From positions 2,056,981-2,120,980 of the forward strand of contig NZ_LMVB01000001.1 in the NCBI RefSeq assembly GCF_001510645.1: 64,000 nucleotides of DNA. Reading direction: 5' to 3'. A program made the translations under genes and the position numbers. Positions 1-8,686 of this stretch are shown here, piece by piece. Source of the DNA: Paenibacillus sp. FJAT-29882. Lineage in GTDB: Bacteria > Bacillota > Bacilli > Bacillales > DSM-1321. How positions within the stretch are numbered: the stretch's first letter is position 1; the number at the start of each line of letters is the position of its first letter. The notes under the pieces were generated by a model. It was not told the DNA's origin. It saw nothing but the letters and a program-made list of their open reading frames with translations, and did not search any database.

Positions 1-339
1 TAAAATCTTCTTATCTACTGCCGATTGTATGTATCCTGATGCAAAGTTACCCGAACCGACATCTTTGAACTCTGTTGGCCTCTGTTGTCCATTTAGTTCC
101 AGGGCTCTTCCTATCATCGCTGCTGCTTGATCTCTTGTAACTAAATCATTCGGATTGAATCTACCATTCAGTGATCCGCTAACAATATCACCAGTAGCTA
201 GATAGGTAATTTCATTGTAAGCTCGATGATTTTGAGAGATATCTGTAAACGTATTGGAAGCATGGACTTTTGAACCTCCCAGAGGTATCCAAAGACTAAT
301 CAACAAAACAATACTGAGAAGCAATTTAGTTTTCTTCAT
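1..339 (-). CDS. SLH-domain secreted protein, N-terminal part (runs off window)
   Basis: The reading frame is open from an ATG at 339 to the window edge (113 codons). It begins with a signal peptide (MKKTKLLLSIVLLISLWIP followed by a small-residue cleavage zone) and continues into an S-layer homology repeat (FTDIS...A..EITYLATGDIVSG...F.P...VTRDQAAAMIGRAL) and the start of a second (EFKDVG). SLH repeats anchor exported proteins to pyruvylated cell-wall polymer. A strong AAAGGAGG ribosome site lies upstream. The C-terminal function is outside the window. Confidence 0.85.
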   Translation of the reverse strand, partial: MKKTKLLLSIVLLISLWIPLGGSKVHASNTFTDISQNHRAYNEITYLATGDIVSGSLNGRFNPNDLVTRDQAAAMIGRALELNGQQRPTEFKDVGSGNFASGYIQSAVDKKIL

Positions 340-578
340 CCTACTGTGTGTTCCTCCTTTTATTTTCACTGTCATTTTACCACACAGCTCGACATTTAGA
401 AACAAAAAATGGTAATTTATCAAAATAGTACTAATGAGAAATGGGCGATATCGGATAATGAGAAAGCTTGTGTAGTAAAGGATTTTTCTCCCGCTCGAAT
501 AAAGAGAAGAATGGAGCTGTTCTGTTCTCTAATATGCCATCATAAGCCTTCTCTCTTTAATTAGTAACTTTTGGTAGT

Positions 579-854
579 AATAATGATGGTAATTATATGC
601 CTAAATCGAGTTTATTTAACTCATTTGTCAGGATATTAAAAAAGTGCGGTCTCCCTTCACTCCCTATCCATTCATTGAGACATACACATGCTGTTTTGCA
701 GTTAGAAGCCGGTGCAGACATGAAATATATCCAAGAACGGTTAGGCCATGGAAGTATGCAAATAACTTCTGAGGTTTATTCGCACATCAGTAAAAAAATC
801 GATCAAGACCAAATGAACAAATTCGAAAAACATATGAAAAATGTCCTTGAATAA
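579..854 (+). pseudogene. tyrosine integrase fragment A (C-terminal end only)
   Basis: About 90 residues from the C-terminal catalytic domain of a phage-type tyrosine recombinase. It keeps the H-x-x-R box (HSLRHTH), the LGHGSMQIT segment and the nucleophile region EVYSHIS. It closely matches fragments at 3557-4343 and 24167-24673. Homology begins abruptly near 579, so the arm-binding, core-binding and first half of the catalytic domain are lost. Unlike the other copies it is not followed by a glnA 3' remnant; sequence after the stop runs straight into a DUF3139-like gene, so its att junction was probably deleted. Probably the oldest visible insertion in the stack. Confidence 0.85.
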
Positions 855-897
855 TTTATTTTTTGGAAATTATTGGGCAATTGCTAAATTCACAAAT

Positions 898-1290
898 TTA
901 ACGTTCAATAACTTCTGCTTCTATGATCTTATTGCCTTCAAAGTAAATATCATACACAGGGTATTTCGCTTTCTTATTGGCTAAATCTAAAGACATATTA
1001 TTATACCTAGTAAAAATTCTTACTTGATTTTCTGATCTAGTATATTCATATTGGTATGCGATTTCCGGATCATCTTTAAATACAATCTTCTGATACCAAC
1101 ACCCATTTTTAGAGTCATATGAATCTACAAGTATATCACTATTCTCTTTAGATGCTCCTTGATATTCAATTACTCTTGCTATTCTTTCATTAGCCCGTTT
1201 TTCATAAAGGAAAAAGTTTAGTTTTATTCCTCCCCATACCAGAAAAAAAATTAGAAACATTGAAAATAAAACTATTAGAAACTTTTTCAT
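898..1290 (-). CDS. DUF3139-like membrane-anchored protein, copy 1
   Basis: A 130-residue protein with one N-terminal membrane segment (about residues 3-24) followed by a small extracytoplasmic domain. It is a close paralogue of the protein at 35335-35721 (shared KLNFFLYEKRANERIA and NNMSLDLANKK). The layout resembles DUF3139 proteins common in Bacillus, whose function is unknown; that family name is from memory. Ribosome site AAAGGATG precedes the ATG. No signal of a partner gene nearby. Confidence 0.7.
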   Translation of the reverse strand: MKKFLIVLFSMFLIFFLVWGGIKLNFFLYEKRANERIARVIEYQGASKENSDILVDSYDSKNGCWYQKIVFKDDPEIAYQYEYTRSENQVRIFTRYNNMSLDLANKKAKYPVYDIYFEGNKIIEAEVIER

Positions 1291-1455
1291 TCTTTACAAC
1301 ATCCTTTTGGTGTAATTTTACACTTTTAAGTTTAATGTAAAAAATGGATATTGGCAAACCTGTTTTGTTACAAGCCACACATAAAAGAAGACATAAAAAA
1401 TACACCTACTTTTCAGTAGTGCTTGCTGCACTTCTTCTTCCTAATGTATAAGAAA

Positions 1456-1484
1456 AAACCCCACCAAAAGGCGAGATTGTTTAC
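1456..1484 (-). terminator. probable terminator after the ArpU-like pseudogene
   Basis: On the minus strand a short GC stem (CTCGCC / GGTGGGG with a TTTT loop) is followed by TTTTTTC. The same hairpin type recurs at 33060-33085 and 34723-34752 next to tail modules, marking this as phage late-gene debris. Confidence 0.5.
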
Positions 1485-1489
1485 CTGAA

Positions 1490-1983
1490 TTATGGAAATT
1501 GAGTAACTTCTACCAAAGTCCATGTTTCTGAAACTTCATCATAGGTTGCTTTATACATGCTTACAGAATCATTACTTCTTTTAACACCAAATGAGACACT
1601 GATTTCATCAGAACTTGGTTGAATGTCTACATTAAAATTAAAGCTTTGGAACTTAAAACAATATACCTGGTTATCGTTCAAATAATCCCCATCCTGTGAC
1701 ATGCATCTGTCTTGAATAAGAAACCTTTCCATCTTCGGCAGCCTAGCTACTGCTCTTTCTAATCTTTCACAGTATTCTTTTCTATATCTTTGTTGATCAG
1801 CATTATAGATTGCGATTGAGCCTGTTTGATTAGTAGGACCATGATAACGAACTTTTGAGCTCTCTGTTATAGAAGCTCCCGTTCTTCAACGATTAAGTAT
1901 TTATATAAGCGATATTTCTCCAATTCTGCTTCCACAGCTGATTGTGTAGCTTTTCTATCTAATTCAGGTAATTCAAAGGTCAT
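1490..1983 (-). pseudogene. ArpU-family phage late regulator, frameshifted and chimeric
   Basis: Reading leftwards from an ATG at 1983: MTFELPELDRKATQ...EKYRLYKYLIVEERE, then a one-base loss, then in another frame ITESSKVRYHGPTNQTGS...YCERLERAVARLPKMERFLI. This is the N-terminal layout of ArpU-type transcriptional regulators of phage packaging and lysis genes. After about YLNDNQVYCFKF the sequence no longer resembles ArpU and looks like the end of a structural protein, so the gene is probably also a fusion made by deletion. Not functional as read. Confidence 0.7.
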
Positions 1984-2035
1984 CGTATCCCTCATTTCTC
2001 AGGAACACCCTGAGCCGAAACCCAGGGCGAAAAGA

Positions 2036-2470
2036 TTAATGTTTAACTGCTGCTTCTTCTAGTTCAAGTTGTCCAGGAACAACACTTGCCGTTCCATCTT
2101 TATCAATTGAATATTCCACACCTGCATACGGATCTTCATAGAATTCCTCAATAGACATTTGTGAAGGTTGAAGTACTAGAGAAACATTCCCACCAGCATG
2201 AGGATAGAGTTTATTTACCTTACCTTCAGTATCACCTTTAATATTGAATTTAAGAACTGTTTTCTTATTATCCCGTTGGATAGATACGAATTCAGCACCA
2301 ATTGCCTTCGTGTCGCTTTCTTCCACAGTTAGAAGAGTGATTAAACAGGCATTTTTAAAAGTTCATCAGCATGTGGTAATTCATCGCTTAATACATGGAA
2401 CATCAGGACCTCTTTTTTTATCATCCTTTTGCAGCTTTTTAAATAAAACGTTCAATTTTACAGTTGTCAT
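2036..2470 (-). pseudogene. hypothetical phage protein with several frameshifts
   Basis: A good start (AAAGGAGTGCTATTC then ATG at 2470) leads into MTTVKLNVLFKKLQKDDKK. The coding sense then moves through at least two frame changes (LMFHVLSDELPHADELLKMP, then VEESDTKAIGAEFVSIQR) before the normal-looking C-terminus ending at 2036. The last 96 residues form one open frame, but the gene is broken as a whole. Function unknown; its position between two phage remnants suggests a structural or late-gene origin. Confidence 0.6.
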
Positions 2471-2504
2471 GAATAGCACTCCTTTAATAGTGGTTTTTAA
2501 GAGA

Positions 2505-2821
2505 TTAATGAACAAGTAGACTAATTACACCTAAAACATAAGATAGTAGATTAACTGCATGATTTCTAGCCTTAGAAAGCCTTTCAGATGCTTTTCGTTT
2601 CTGTTCTTCGGACATCACACGGGGATTTCTCATACTTACCTGCTTTCCGATAAAACACCCTTTACAGCGATCGGTCTATCATCCTCCGATTCTATGACGA
2701 TTAACTCACACAAATTTGAAAGTTTTCTAATGTGTTTCGGAACGGTAGAGTAAACCATCCATTCACCTGTACTGTTTTCAAAAACCAATGAAGTTTCTTG
2801 TTCTTCACGAGAATATCCCAT
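2505..2821 (-). pseudogene. small phage protein, frameshifted
   Basis: MGYSREEQETSLVFEN... starts at 2821 after an AAAGGTGG ribosome site and reads 61 residues. A one-base shift near 2636 joins it to SMRNPRVMSEEQKRKA..., which ends at 2505. The highly charged second half resembles the basic tails of small phage accessory proteins. Function not known. Confidence 0.55.
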
Positions 2822-3205
2822 GCGTAAATTACCACCTTTGTTTATTTGCTAGTTAAAAGCTCCTTACGGCCTTTTAACGATTGCGAGACCAAAATTTACC
2901 CTTGAAATAAAAATTAACGCGAATTTAACACTATTATGCGGTACTTATTTTTGTCGAATCTTGTAAAATAATTCTATTTCGTACTTTTTTGATCTTTCGG
3001 AACTTCCGAATGGGTTCCGAATGGTTTCGAGTGTTTCAGAGGGATGTTTCGAATCATTCGGAAGTTGAGTTTGTGTCAAATGTTGACTGTTGCGATTTTA
3101 AACATATTGTTACTTCTTCATAAATCAGAACAATAAATTGTTCCATTTTCACTCAATTTATTGCATAATTTACTAATACATTTAAAATTTAGGAGCTAAA
3201 ATATT
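2822..3205. other. non-coding stretch with iterated TTCCGAATGG-like motifs
   Basis: No gene seen. 3001-3066 holds a perfect 12-bp inverted repeat (AACTTCCGAATG at 3001-3012, CATTCGGAAGTT at 3055-3066) enclosing further near-copies of TTCCGAATGG / TTTCGAGTG / TTTCGAATC. This could be a protein-binding array or decayed palindrome; it lies 140 bp upstream of the Spo0E-like gene. Confidence 0.4.
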
Positions 3206-3379
3206 ATGCTAAAACACTTAAATTGCACTGTATTGTACAAAAATATTAATATGTTAAAAAATCAAATGATTAAATCAGGTATGGAAAATGGAATCTCTAG
3301 TCCCGAAACTATTAAATATAGTCAAGAACTAGACAAGTTGATTTATCAGTATCAACGTTTGGATAAAACCACTTATTAG
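3206..3379 (+). CDS. Spo0E-family aspartyl-phosphate phosphatase-like peptide
   Basis: A 57-residue protein whose second half carries the family signature SQELDKLIYQYQRL (S-x-E-L-D-x-L-I). Spo0E-type proteins dephosphorylate Spo0A~P and so delay sporulation. Ribosome site AGGAG sits 8 nt before the ATG. It lies between phage remnants and integrase fragment B, so it is probably cargo of a mobile element. Length is normal for the family and no defect is visible. Confidence 0.85.
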   Translation: MLKHLNCTVLYKNINMLKNQMIKSGMENGISSPETIKYSQELDKLIYQYQRLDKTTY

Positions 3380-3556
3380 TATTACTTTTCATATCCAATT
3401 CACGAAACGAAGCTAAAACCAATTCGTATTTCAATTCATCTAGGGTGTCGATAGCATCTTCTTGTAACGAATGTGTCATGTTCATTTATTTCGATCGATC
3501 AATGACAATATTTCGTTTCAATTCATCTTGATAAACAGCATTCATTCGATCACCCC

Positions 3557-4343
3557 AAAGGATATAGCAAGCGCACTGTCGAAATAATACATGAAACGAT
3601 GTATAACGCTTTTGAAAAAGCTATTACCTTACATAAGGTAGTAAAGAATCCTTGCGCTAGCGTTACGATTAAGGGCGAGCAGAAAGACCAAGAAATTAAG
3701 TTCATTGAATCGGAGCACATATCAGATTTCCTAAGAGAAGCTTATAATTATGATTATATTTATTGGATTTTTTATAAAACTCTTATTGAAACAGGAATGC
3801 GTAAAGGTGAAGCAGCTGCACTTCAGTGGACAGATGTTGATTTCCAAAATAACGCTATAAACACTAATAAGTCTCTTGATTTTAAAGAAGCACCTAAAGG
3901 TGATCCAGATACGATGTTTGGTGATACAAAAACATATAAATTCGAGACGCATCATCACAATTAGCCAGGGACTTGCTAATGATCTGAGGTTTCATCAAAA
4001 ATACCAATATCAAAATAAAACCGCATTAAATAATAATTATCACTTTGAATTACATTTAGTTTTTTGCAGAAACGCTGGAAACTATATGCCTAAGTCAAGT
4101 CTTTTTAATTCGTTCGCTAGAATTTTAAAAAAAGCTAATTTGCCTAAACTTCCTATTCACTCTCCAAGACACACACATGCCGTTTTACAATTGGAAGCCG
4201 GTGTGAGTATGAAATATTTACAAGAACGTTTAGAACATGGCAGTATGCAAATAACCTCTGATGTTTATTCGCACATCAGTAAAAAAATCGATCAAGACCA
4301 AATGAACAAATTCGAAGAACATATGAAAAATGTCCTTGAATAA
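3557..4343 (+). pseudogene. tyrosine integrase fragment B, N-truncated and frameshifted
   Basis: Coding sense starts at about 3557 (KGYSKRTVEIIHETM...), within the core-binding domain, and runs through TGMRKGEAAALQW (catalytic Arg) to about 3950. There a frame change moves it to the second frame (ITISQGLANDL...). The end keeps R-H-T-H (HSPRHTH), LEHGSMQIT and DVYSHIS. In LEHGS the G of the usual LGHGS box is replaced by E. The arm-binding domain is missing. A terminator and glnA remnant follow at 4411-4510, as for fragment C and the full integrase. Confidence 0.88.
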
Positions 4344-4410
4344 TTTATTTTTTGGACAATTCTTGGGCAATTGCTAAAACGTCAATGGAAAAGGCGTAAT
4401 CTGCCCAAAA

Positions 4411-4445
4411 CAAAAAAGCCCCAACACTAGATGTGTCATGGCTTC
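4411..4445 (-). terminator. glnA-type terminator carried at the element junction
   Basis: GCC...GGC hairpin (AGCCCCAACACTAGATGTGTCATGGCT region) followed on the minus strand by a T tract. It sits just past the stop of the glnA remnant, in the same place as the real glnA terminator at 45353-45392. Confidence 0.6.
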
Positions 4446-4452
4446 CCACGAT

Positions 4453-4510
4453 TTAATACATGTTCATATATTGCTCACGTTCCCATGGGTGAACTTGCGT
4501 GCGGAATATA
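4453..4510 (-). repeat. glnA 3'-end remnant (att junction of elements B and C)
   Basis: On the minus strand this reads [17 protein letters not shown] and stop, the C-terminus of GlnA, with synonymous differences from the real gene at 45400. The most conserved stretch is CGTTCCCATGGGTGAACTTG, an imperfect palindrome suited to be a recombinase core. It lies immediately beyond integrase fragment B, marking the boundary between two integrated elements. Confidence 0.9.
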
Positions 4511-4699
4511 TCATAACCTGATATTTACCAATATTTAAGAGGAGAAGTATTGAATTTAAAGGGATTGTCAAAATCAATCAGCTAGTTAATATGTTTAGTT
4601 CTGAAGCAAAAGTGGTCAAATATATCTTGTTATAAAGTAAGAGTATAAACAAAAAATCTCTTCCAAATAAGAGAGAAGATTTTCAATAATTTATGTGAT

Positions 4700-4969
4700 T
4701 CAACCTTGTTCATCTAGCCATGTTAACAAAAATTCTTTAGTCTTTTTTGCAGGGAATATCCATTTCCTACCCACTTTTCTTTTAGGGAATCTTGGATCAT
4801 GGAAGAACTCTTTTTGTATTGTATCCCAACATAATCTAGTCTGCTGAACTAAATCCTTACTATCCCAAAACAATAACTCTTTATCATAACTTTCAATGTG
4901 CTCCTCTAATTTTTGTATATATATTTTTCTAACTTCTCTTTCATCTAGTTTAACTTCAATCAAGCTCAA
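4700..4969 (-). CDS. DUF771-like phage protein
   Basis: An 89-residue protein ending in a helix-turn-helix-like segment (WDTIQKEFFHDPRFPKRKVGRKWIFPAKKTKEFL), the layout of DUF771 proteins in Bacillus and Lactococcus phages. Members are found in early regions and may be DNA-binding; function is not proven. It sits just inside the left end of the second element. No clear partner gene. Confidence 0.6.
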   Translation of the reverse strand: MSLIEVKLDEREVRKIYIQKLEEHIESYDKELLFWDSKDLVQQTRLCWDTIQKEFFHDPRFPKRKVGRKWIFPAKKTKEFLLTWLDEQG

Positions 4970-5025
4970 CCCATCCCTTCTGTGTTGTATTATTTATACC
5001 TGTAAAAGTTTGTCCTATTACTCAA

Positions 5026-5606
5026 TTAATCTATGTATTTCGCAATCAACTCATCAATCAATCCATTAATAAAATACCTATAGTTAACCTTTTTCTTCAC
5101 ACTCTTTAATTCAGTCCCAATTTCCTCACAGGTGGCAATTGGAATAGAACTCTTATTCACTTTGCTTATGTATGTTCCTTTATTTGATTCTCAGCTATGT
5201 TTTGATAATCCAGAAAGTCATTTATATGGACAAAAAACGTTCTATTGTCAGGCTCACGGAAGTTAAACAAAAAACCCGCTATTACGCCATCGAATTTTGC
5301 TGCTTCTTTCAGATTTTTAATTTGATGAGCTTTGATCATACTTTCCTTCATTGAAATGCTTTTTGCTTTCGTACTTTTTAACTCAACAGGAAACAAATGA
5401 TTTTTACGAAATATTAGAGCATCATATTTATTTTTTGGAACAGATTGCCCTTTTTTAATTGCCATAGGATTCACATCTCGTACACGAAAGAAAACGTACC
5501 CTGTTCGAAGCAACCTTGTTCAACCGACTGCTCAAAAATATTGCCTTCATTCGCCAAACAACCAATCATCTAAATCATATAATGTTATCTTTGTATTTTT
5601 TTCGAA
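5026..5606 (-). pseudogene. RecU-like Holliday junction resolvase, frameshifted
   Basis: The middle reads as RecU (TGYVFFRVRD, YDALIFRKNHLFPVELKSTKAKS, IKAHQIKNLKEAAKFDGVIAGFLFNFRE). It keeps the PVELKST catalytic region of this nuclease fold. The N-terminus (NIFEQSVEQG) is joined only through a one-base shift near 5515. The usual C-terminus (TYISKVNKSSIPIATCEEIG...YFINGLIDELI) continues in another frame past the stop at 5166 to 5026. RecU resolves Holliday junctions; here it is inactive as read. Confidence 0.85.
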
Positions 5607-5684
5607 TTCTATGTATAAAACCCTCCTACTAACGCAAACTATTCTTGCAACACCATATTCTAAAATTCTAAGGAGATGTACATC

Positions 5685-5885
5685 ATGACAAGTAACAACA
5701 GTAATAATTTAGTTGTTCCAGGAGTACAACAAGCATTAGATCAAATGAAATATGAAATTGCGCAAGAGTTCGGAGTTACATTAGGAGCTGAAACAACCTC
5801 ACGCGCCAATGGATCTGTAGGTGGAGAAATTACAAAACGTTTAGTACAAATGGCTGAACAACAACTTGGTGGATATAACCGCTAA
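5685..5885 (+). CDS. sspA: alpha/beta-type small acid-soluble spore protein
   Basis: A 66-residue protein with both family boxes: [21 protein letters not shown] and [18 protein letters not shown], including the GPR protease site region (EIAQEFG). These proteins coat spore DNA and protect it from UV. The start at 5685 (ATGACAAGT) is chosen because AAGGAG lies 9 nt upstream; the upstream ATG at 5676 is fused to that site. The symbol is given for the family, as such genes occur in several copies. A hairpin GAGGAGAG/CTCTCCTC follows at 5913-5946. It is intact within otherwise decayed phage DNA. Confidence 0.93.
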   Translation: MTSNNSNNLVVPGVQQALDQMKYEIAQEFGVTLGAETTSRANGSVGGEITKRLVQMAEQQLGGYNR

Positions 5886-5912
5886 TCTTCAACTGATATT
5901 AAAAGTTATAGA

Positions 5913-5946
5913 TGAGGAGAGATTACCTTCTGACCTTTCTCTCCTC
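5913..5946 (+). terminator. hairpin after the spore protein gene
   Basis: Perfect 8-bp stem GAGGAGAG / CTCTCCTC with a 17-nt loop starting 28 nt after the stop codon. The T tract is weak. Confidence 0.6.
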
Positions 5947-5971
5947 TTAAGTATACAATGAAACTCTGTTT

Positions 5972-6244
5972 TTATATGTTTAGCTCTTCCTCAACTTGAT
6001 GAATTAACACTCTTCCTAACGACAAGTGATATCTACCAAATAGCCGAGTTATGAAGTCATTAACTTCTATTGCATTATGTTTAACAGCTTCATAACTGAT
6101 AAACGCATCACGAAACGATGAACTACTCACATTGTCTAATCTTGCTTTGAAAGTTTCTATGAATTTATCAACGTGTGCTTCAGAATGACCAGTTAGCTCA
6201 ATTAGTTTTTCTTTGTAGTTATCGATATTGTATAAGTTTGACAT
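5972..6244 (-). CDS. hypothetical protein, 90 residues
   Basis: Not recognised. Mostly helical by composition (YKEKLIELTGHSEAHVDKFIETFKARL), no membrane segment, no cysteines. The start at 6244 has only a poor ribosome site (AGGGAAAATATAC). It may be a phage accessory gene. Confidence 0.45.
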   Translation of the reverse strand: MSNLYNIDNYKEKLIELTGHSEAHVDKFIETFKARLDNVSSSSFRDAFISYEAVKHNAIEVNDFITRLFGRYHLSLGRVLIHQVEEELNI

Positions 6245-6502
6245 GTATATTTTCCCTCAGCGTCGGCTATTACCCGTTTTTTGTATAAAATTATCTTTAT
6301 TGACTCTTATAGAAATACATCACTCACATATAACTTCCTTAATTCTAACTTAATACTTTCAGTTGAATAGGATATCCCACCATCCATAGAAATCAAAGCT
6401 TCTAATACAGGCAGCTCATTTAATGCTTTATTAAAATTAATTATTTTATGTTTTTGCTCATCTTTAGGTTAGACTACTATTGAAAAATTTGATGGTCGAT
6501 TC
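6245..6502. other. remnant open frame without start
   Basis: On the minus strand, 6475-6312 reads KDEQKHKIINFNKALNELPV then LEALISMDGGISYSTESIK to a stop, with no start codon or ribosome site. Probably a gene fragment. Confidence 0.35.
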
Positions 6503-7138
6503 TTAAGCCCTAATATAACCAAGAAACAACTCTTTTAAAAATTGTTGCTGGTCCATGGCCGTAATTCCTGATGAAAAATTAGCCACCTTTTCATGCAGCG
6601 TAATTTTAGTTGAAAACATACCAAAACAATTCGTTATTGTGGCAAGAGCTAATTCCGTTTTTATATCTGAACGAATGGAACCATCAACTTCGCCTTGCTT
6701 AATGATTTTGAATATCTCATGCGATAAAACCTCTTGTATTTCTATATAAGCATTAATATTTTCTAAAGGCTCATTTCTGTATGAAGAGTAACTTTCAAAT
6801 GCTTCACGAAATAACGTAACTTTTCTAGCTGGCCCATTTGCTATCTCTAAAAAGTAATCAAATAATTGCTCTAGTTTATCAAATGCATTTTTTTCTGAAT
6901 CAGCAATCTTTTGTAAGTCTTCTTGAAACTTGCCTAAAACAAAGACTGCTACTTCCACAATTATATTTTCTTTTTTTGGAAAATAACGAAATAATGTCGC
7001 GATACCAACATTAGCCTTTGTGGCAATATCCTGCATCTGTACGTCATATAAGCCTTTCTCTGAAAATAATTCCTCAGCAGCAAGAATAATTTGTTCTGTG
7101 CGTTGCTTTTTATTTTTTTCTCTAGTATTAATATCCAA
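6503..7138 (-). CDS. TetR-family transcriptional regulator
   Basis: A 211-residue protein. Residues about 15-60 form the TetR helix-turn-helix (IILAAEELFSEKGLYDVQMQ, then DIATKANVGIATLFRYFPKK). The C-terminal part is a variable ligand-binding helical domain. It is divergent from the short-chain dehydrogenase at 7246, with a 15-bp palindrome between them, so it most likely represses that gene and itself. The inducer is unknown. Confidence 0.9.
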   Translation of the reverse strand: MDINTREKNKKQRTEQIILAAEELFSEKGLYDVQMQDIATKANVGIATLFRYFPKKENIIVEVAVFVLGKFQEDLQKIADSEKNAFDKLEQLFDYFLEIANGPARKVTLFREAFESYSSYRNEPLENINAYIEIQEVLSHEIFKIIKQGEVDGSIRSDIKTELALATITNCFGMFSTKITLHEKVANFSSGITAMDQQQFLKELFLGYIRA

Positions 7139-7206
7139 AATTTTACAACCCTTTCTATTATCTTGATATATTCTTATAACTATTATAAAATAAATTTGTA
7201 GAAAAT

Positions 7207-7221
7207 GATAGTTGAACTATC
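7207..7221. promoter_or_regulatory. palindromic operator, probable TetR site
   Basis: GATAGTT-G-AACTATC, a perfect 7-bp inverted repeat around one base, in the 107-bp gap between the divergent tetR and SDR genes and 24 bp before the SDR start. Confidence 0.7.
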
Positions 7222-7245
7222 AAAATAACCAAAAGAGGTGCTATT

Positions 7246-7980
7246 ATGACAAGATTATTAAATAAAGTCGCTATTATTACAGGTGCAGCACGTGGTATGG
7301 GTGCTTCACATGCACGTAAATTTGTTGAAGAAGGCGCAAAAGTTGTAATAACAGATCTAAACGAAGAAGCAGGTATAGCACTTGCTCAGGAGCTTGGCGA
7401 AAATGCTATGTTCATTAAACAAGACGTATCCAGTGAAGCAGATTGGGAAGCAGTCGTCGCTGAAACTGAAAAAGCTTTTGGCCCCGTAAATATTTTAGTG
7501 AATAACGCTGGTATTAGTGTCAACAATTCTATTGAAAATACAGCATTAGAGCAATATTTAAAAATCGTAAATATTAATCAAGTATCTGTATTTTTAGGGA
7601 TGAAGGCAGTTGTATCATCTATGAAAAAAACAGAAAACGGATCAATCGTCAATATTTCTTCAATGAATGGCTTAGTAGCTGGAGCAATTGGTTATACCGA
7701 TACTAAATTTGCAGTTCGCGGAATGACAAAAGCAGCAGCGATAGATTTTGCGCGCTACGGTATTCGCGTAAACTCAGTACATCCAGGTGTGATAGAAACA
7801 CCAATGGTAACAGAAGGCGATGCTGTTGAAGTCATTAAAGAATTTGCGAAACATATTCCACTTAAACGTGTCGCAAAGTCAGAAGAAGTAACAAATCTTG
7901 TTTTATTCTTAGCTTCCGAAGAATCAAGCTATTCTACAGGTTCTGAATTCGTAATTGATGGTGGCTTAACTGCACAATAA
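7246..7980 (+). CDS. short-chain dehydrogenase/reductase
   Basis: A 244-residue classical SDR. The NAD(P) site TGAARGMG is at residues 13-20, NNAG at about 86-89, the catalytic Ser at SSM and YxxxK as YTDTK. There is D in VITDLN after the second strand, which favours NAD. These enzymes oxidise or reduce alcohol/keto groups on sterol, sugar or acyl substrates; the substrate cannot be read from sequence. Ribosome site AAGAGGTG. Likely controlled by the divergent TetR protein. Length is normal and all motifs are present. Confidence 0.92.
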   Translation: MTRLLNKVAIITGAARGMGASHARKFVEEGAKVVITDLNEEAGIALAQELGENAMFIKQDVSSEADWEAVVAETEKAFGPVNILVNNAGISVNNSIENTALEQYLKIVNINQVSVFLGMKAVVSSMKKTENGSIVNISSMNGLVAGAIGYTDTKFAVRGMTKAAAIDFARYGIRVNSVHPGVIETPMVTEGDAVEVIKEFAKHIPLKRVAKSEEVTNLVLFLASEESSYSTGSEFVIDGGLTAQ

Positions 7981-7998
7981 TTTATTCAATCAAATACT

Positions 7999-8042
7999 CT
8001 GGTTGACTTCTTAATGTTTTTAGAGGCAACCAGTTTTTACTG
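7999..8042 (+). terminator. terminator after SDR gene
   Basis: CTGGTTG ... CAACCAG stem followed by TTTTT, 20 nt past the SDR stop. Confidence 0.7.
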
Positions 8043-8266
8043 TATATGGTTGATCATCAACCTTATTCTGCTCTTCTTTAATAATATTCATTTGGTGTAA
8101 GCTCAATGTTCATACTAGACACTCCCTTTATTGTAAATTTATTTTTAATTAAAATACAAGTTTTGTTAATTTGACAATTTCACGTAATTTTACTTTTATT
8201 AATGTTAAAAAGAAAAGTCCTCAATATCTTTAATATGTATCTACTTTTCACCAATCATGATTACAG

Positions 8267-8569
8267 TCATGATATGGAAACCTTTAATGCTGAGTTGACG
8301 CTCAGTATTTTTTTGTCCTCTTCTTTCAAAATTTTTTCTTCAAACTCTACCACTGTCTCAAATTCTTCCTCATTGGCATTTTCTACTGTTTCCCATTTCA
8401 TATCATAAGATGTTTCCTTTATTTTATGTATAATTTCCCCAGTATCTAATAGTTGATCCTTAAATTGTAGTGAATCATTCGTAAATGTTTTAAGTATTTC
8501 AGATTCCTTCACGACTTCCATGACCACTTCTATGTCAATTACAAGTTTACCTCTTACTAGTTTTTTCAT
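8267..8569 (-). CDS. hypothetical acidic protein, 100 residues
   Basis: Not recognised. Rich in Glu/Asp/Lys (EEEFETVVEFEEKILKEEDK), no membrane segment. The ATG at 8569 lacks a strong ribosome site. It lies downstream of the yopR-like gene on the same strand, separated by 117 bp. Confidence 0.4.
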   Translation of the reverse strand: MKKLVRGKLVIDIEVVMEVVKESEILKTFTNDSLQFKDQLLDTGEIIHKIKETSYDMKWETVENANEEEFETVVEFEEKILKEEDKKILSVNSALKVSIS

Positions 8570-8686
8570 GTATATAATTCACAAACTTCCAAATTTTATT
8601 TTTATAAAAATTGTAATGGATAATTTTATCTTTATTATATGTATTTTTAAATCCCTCTAATTATTAAGGGATTTAAAATTGCTACT

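Noticed and set aside
7246..7980. Naming the SDR as a 3-oxoacyl-ACP reductase (fabG)
   Set aside because: Only general SDR motifs are visible and there is no fatty-acid gene context.
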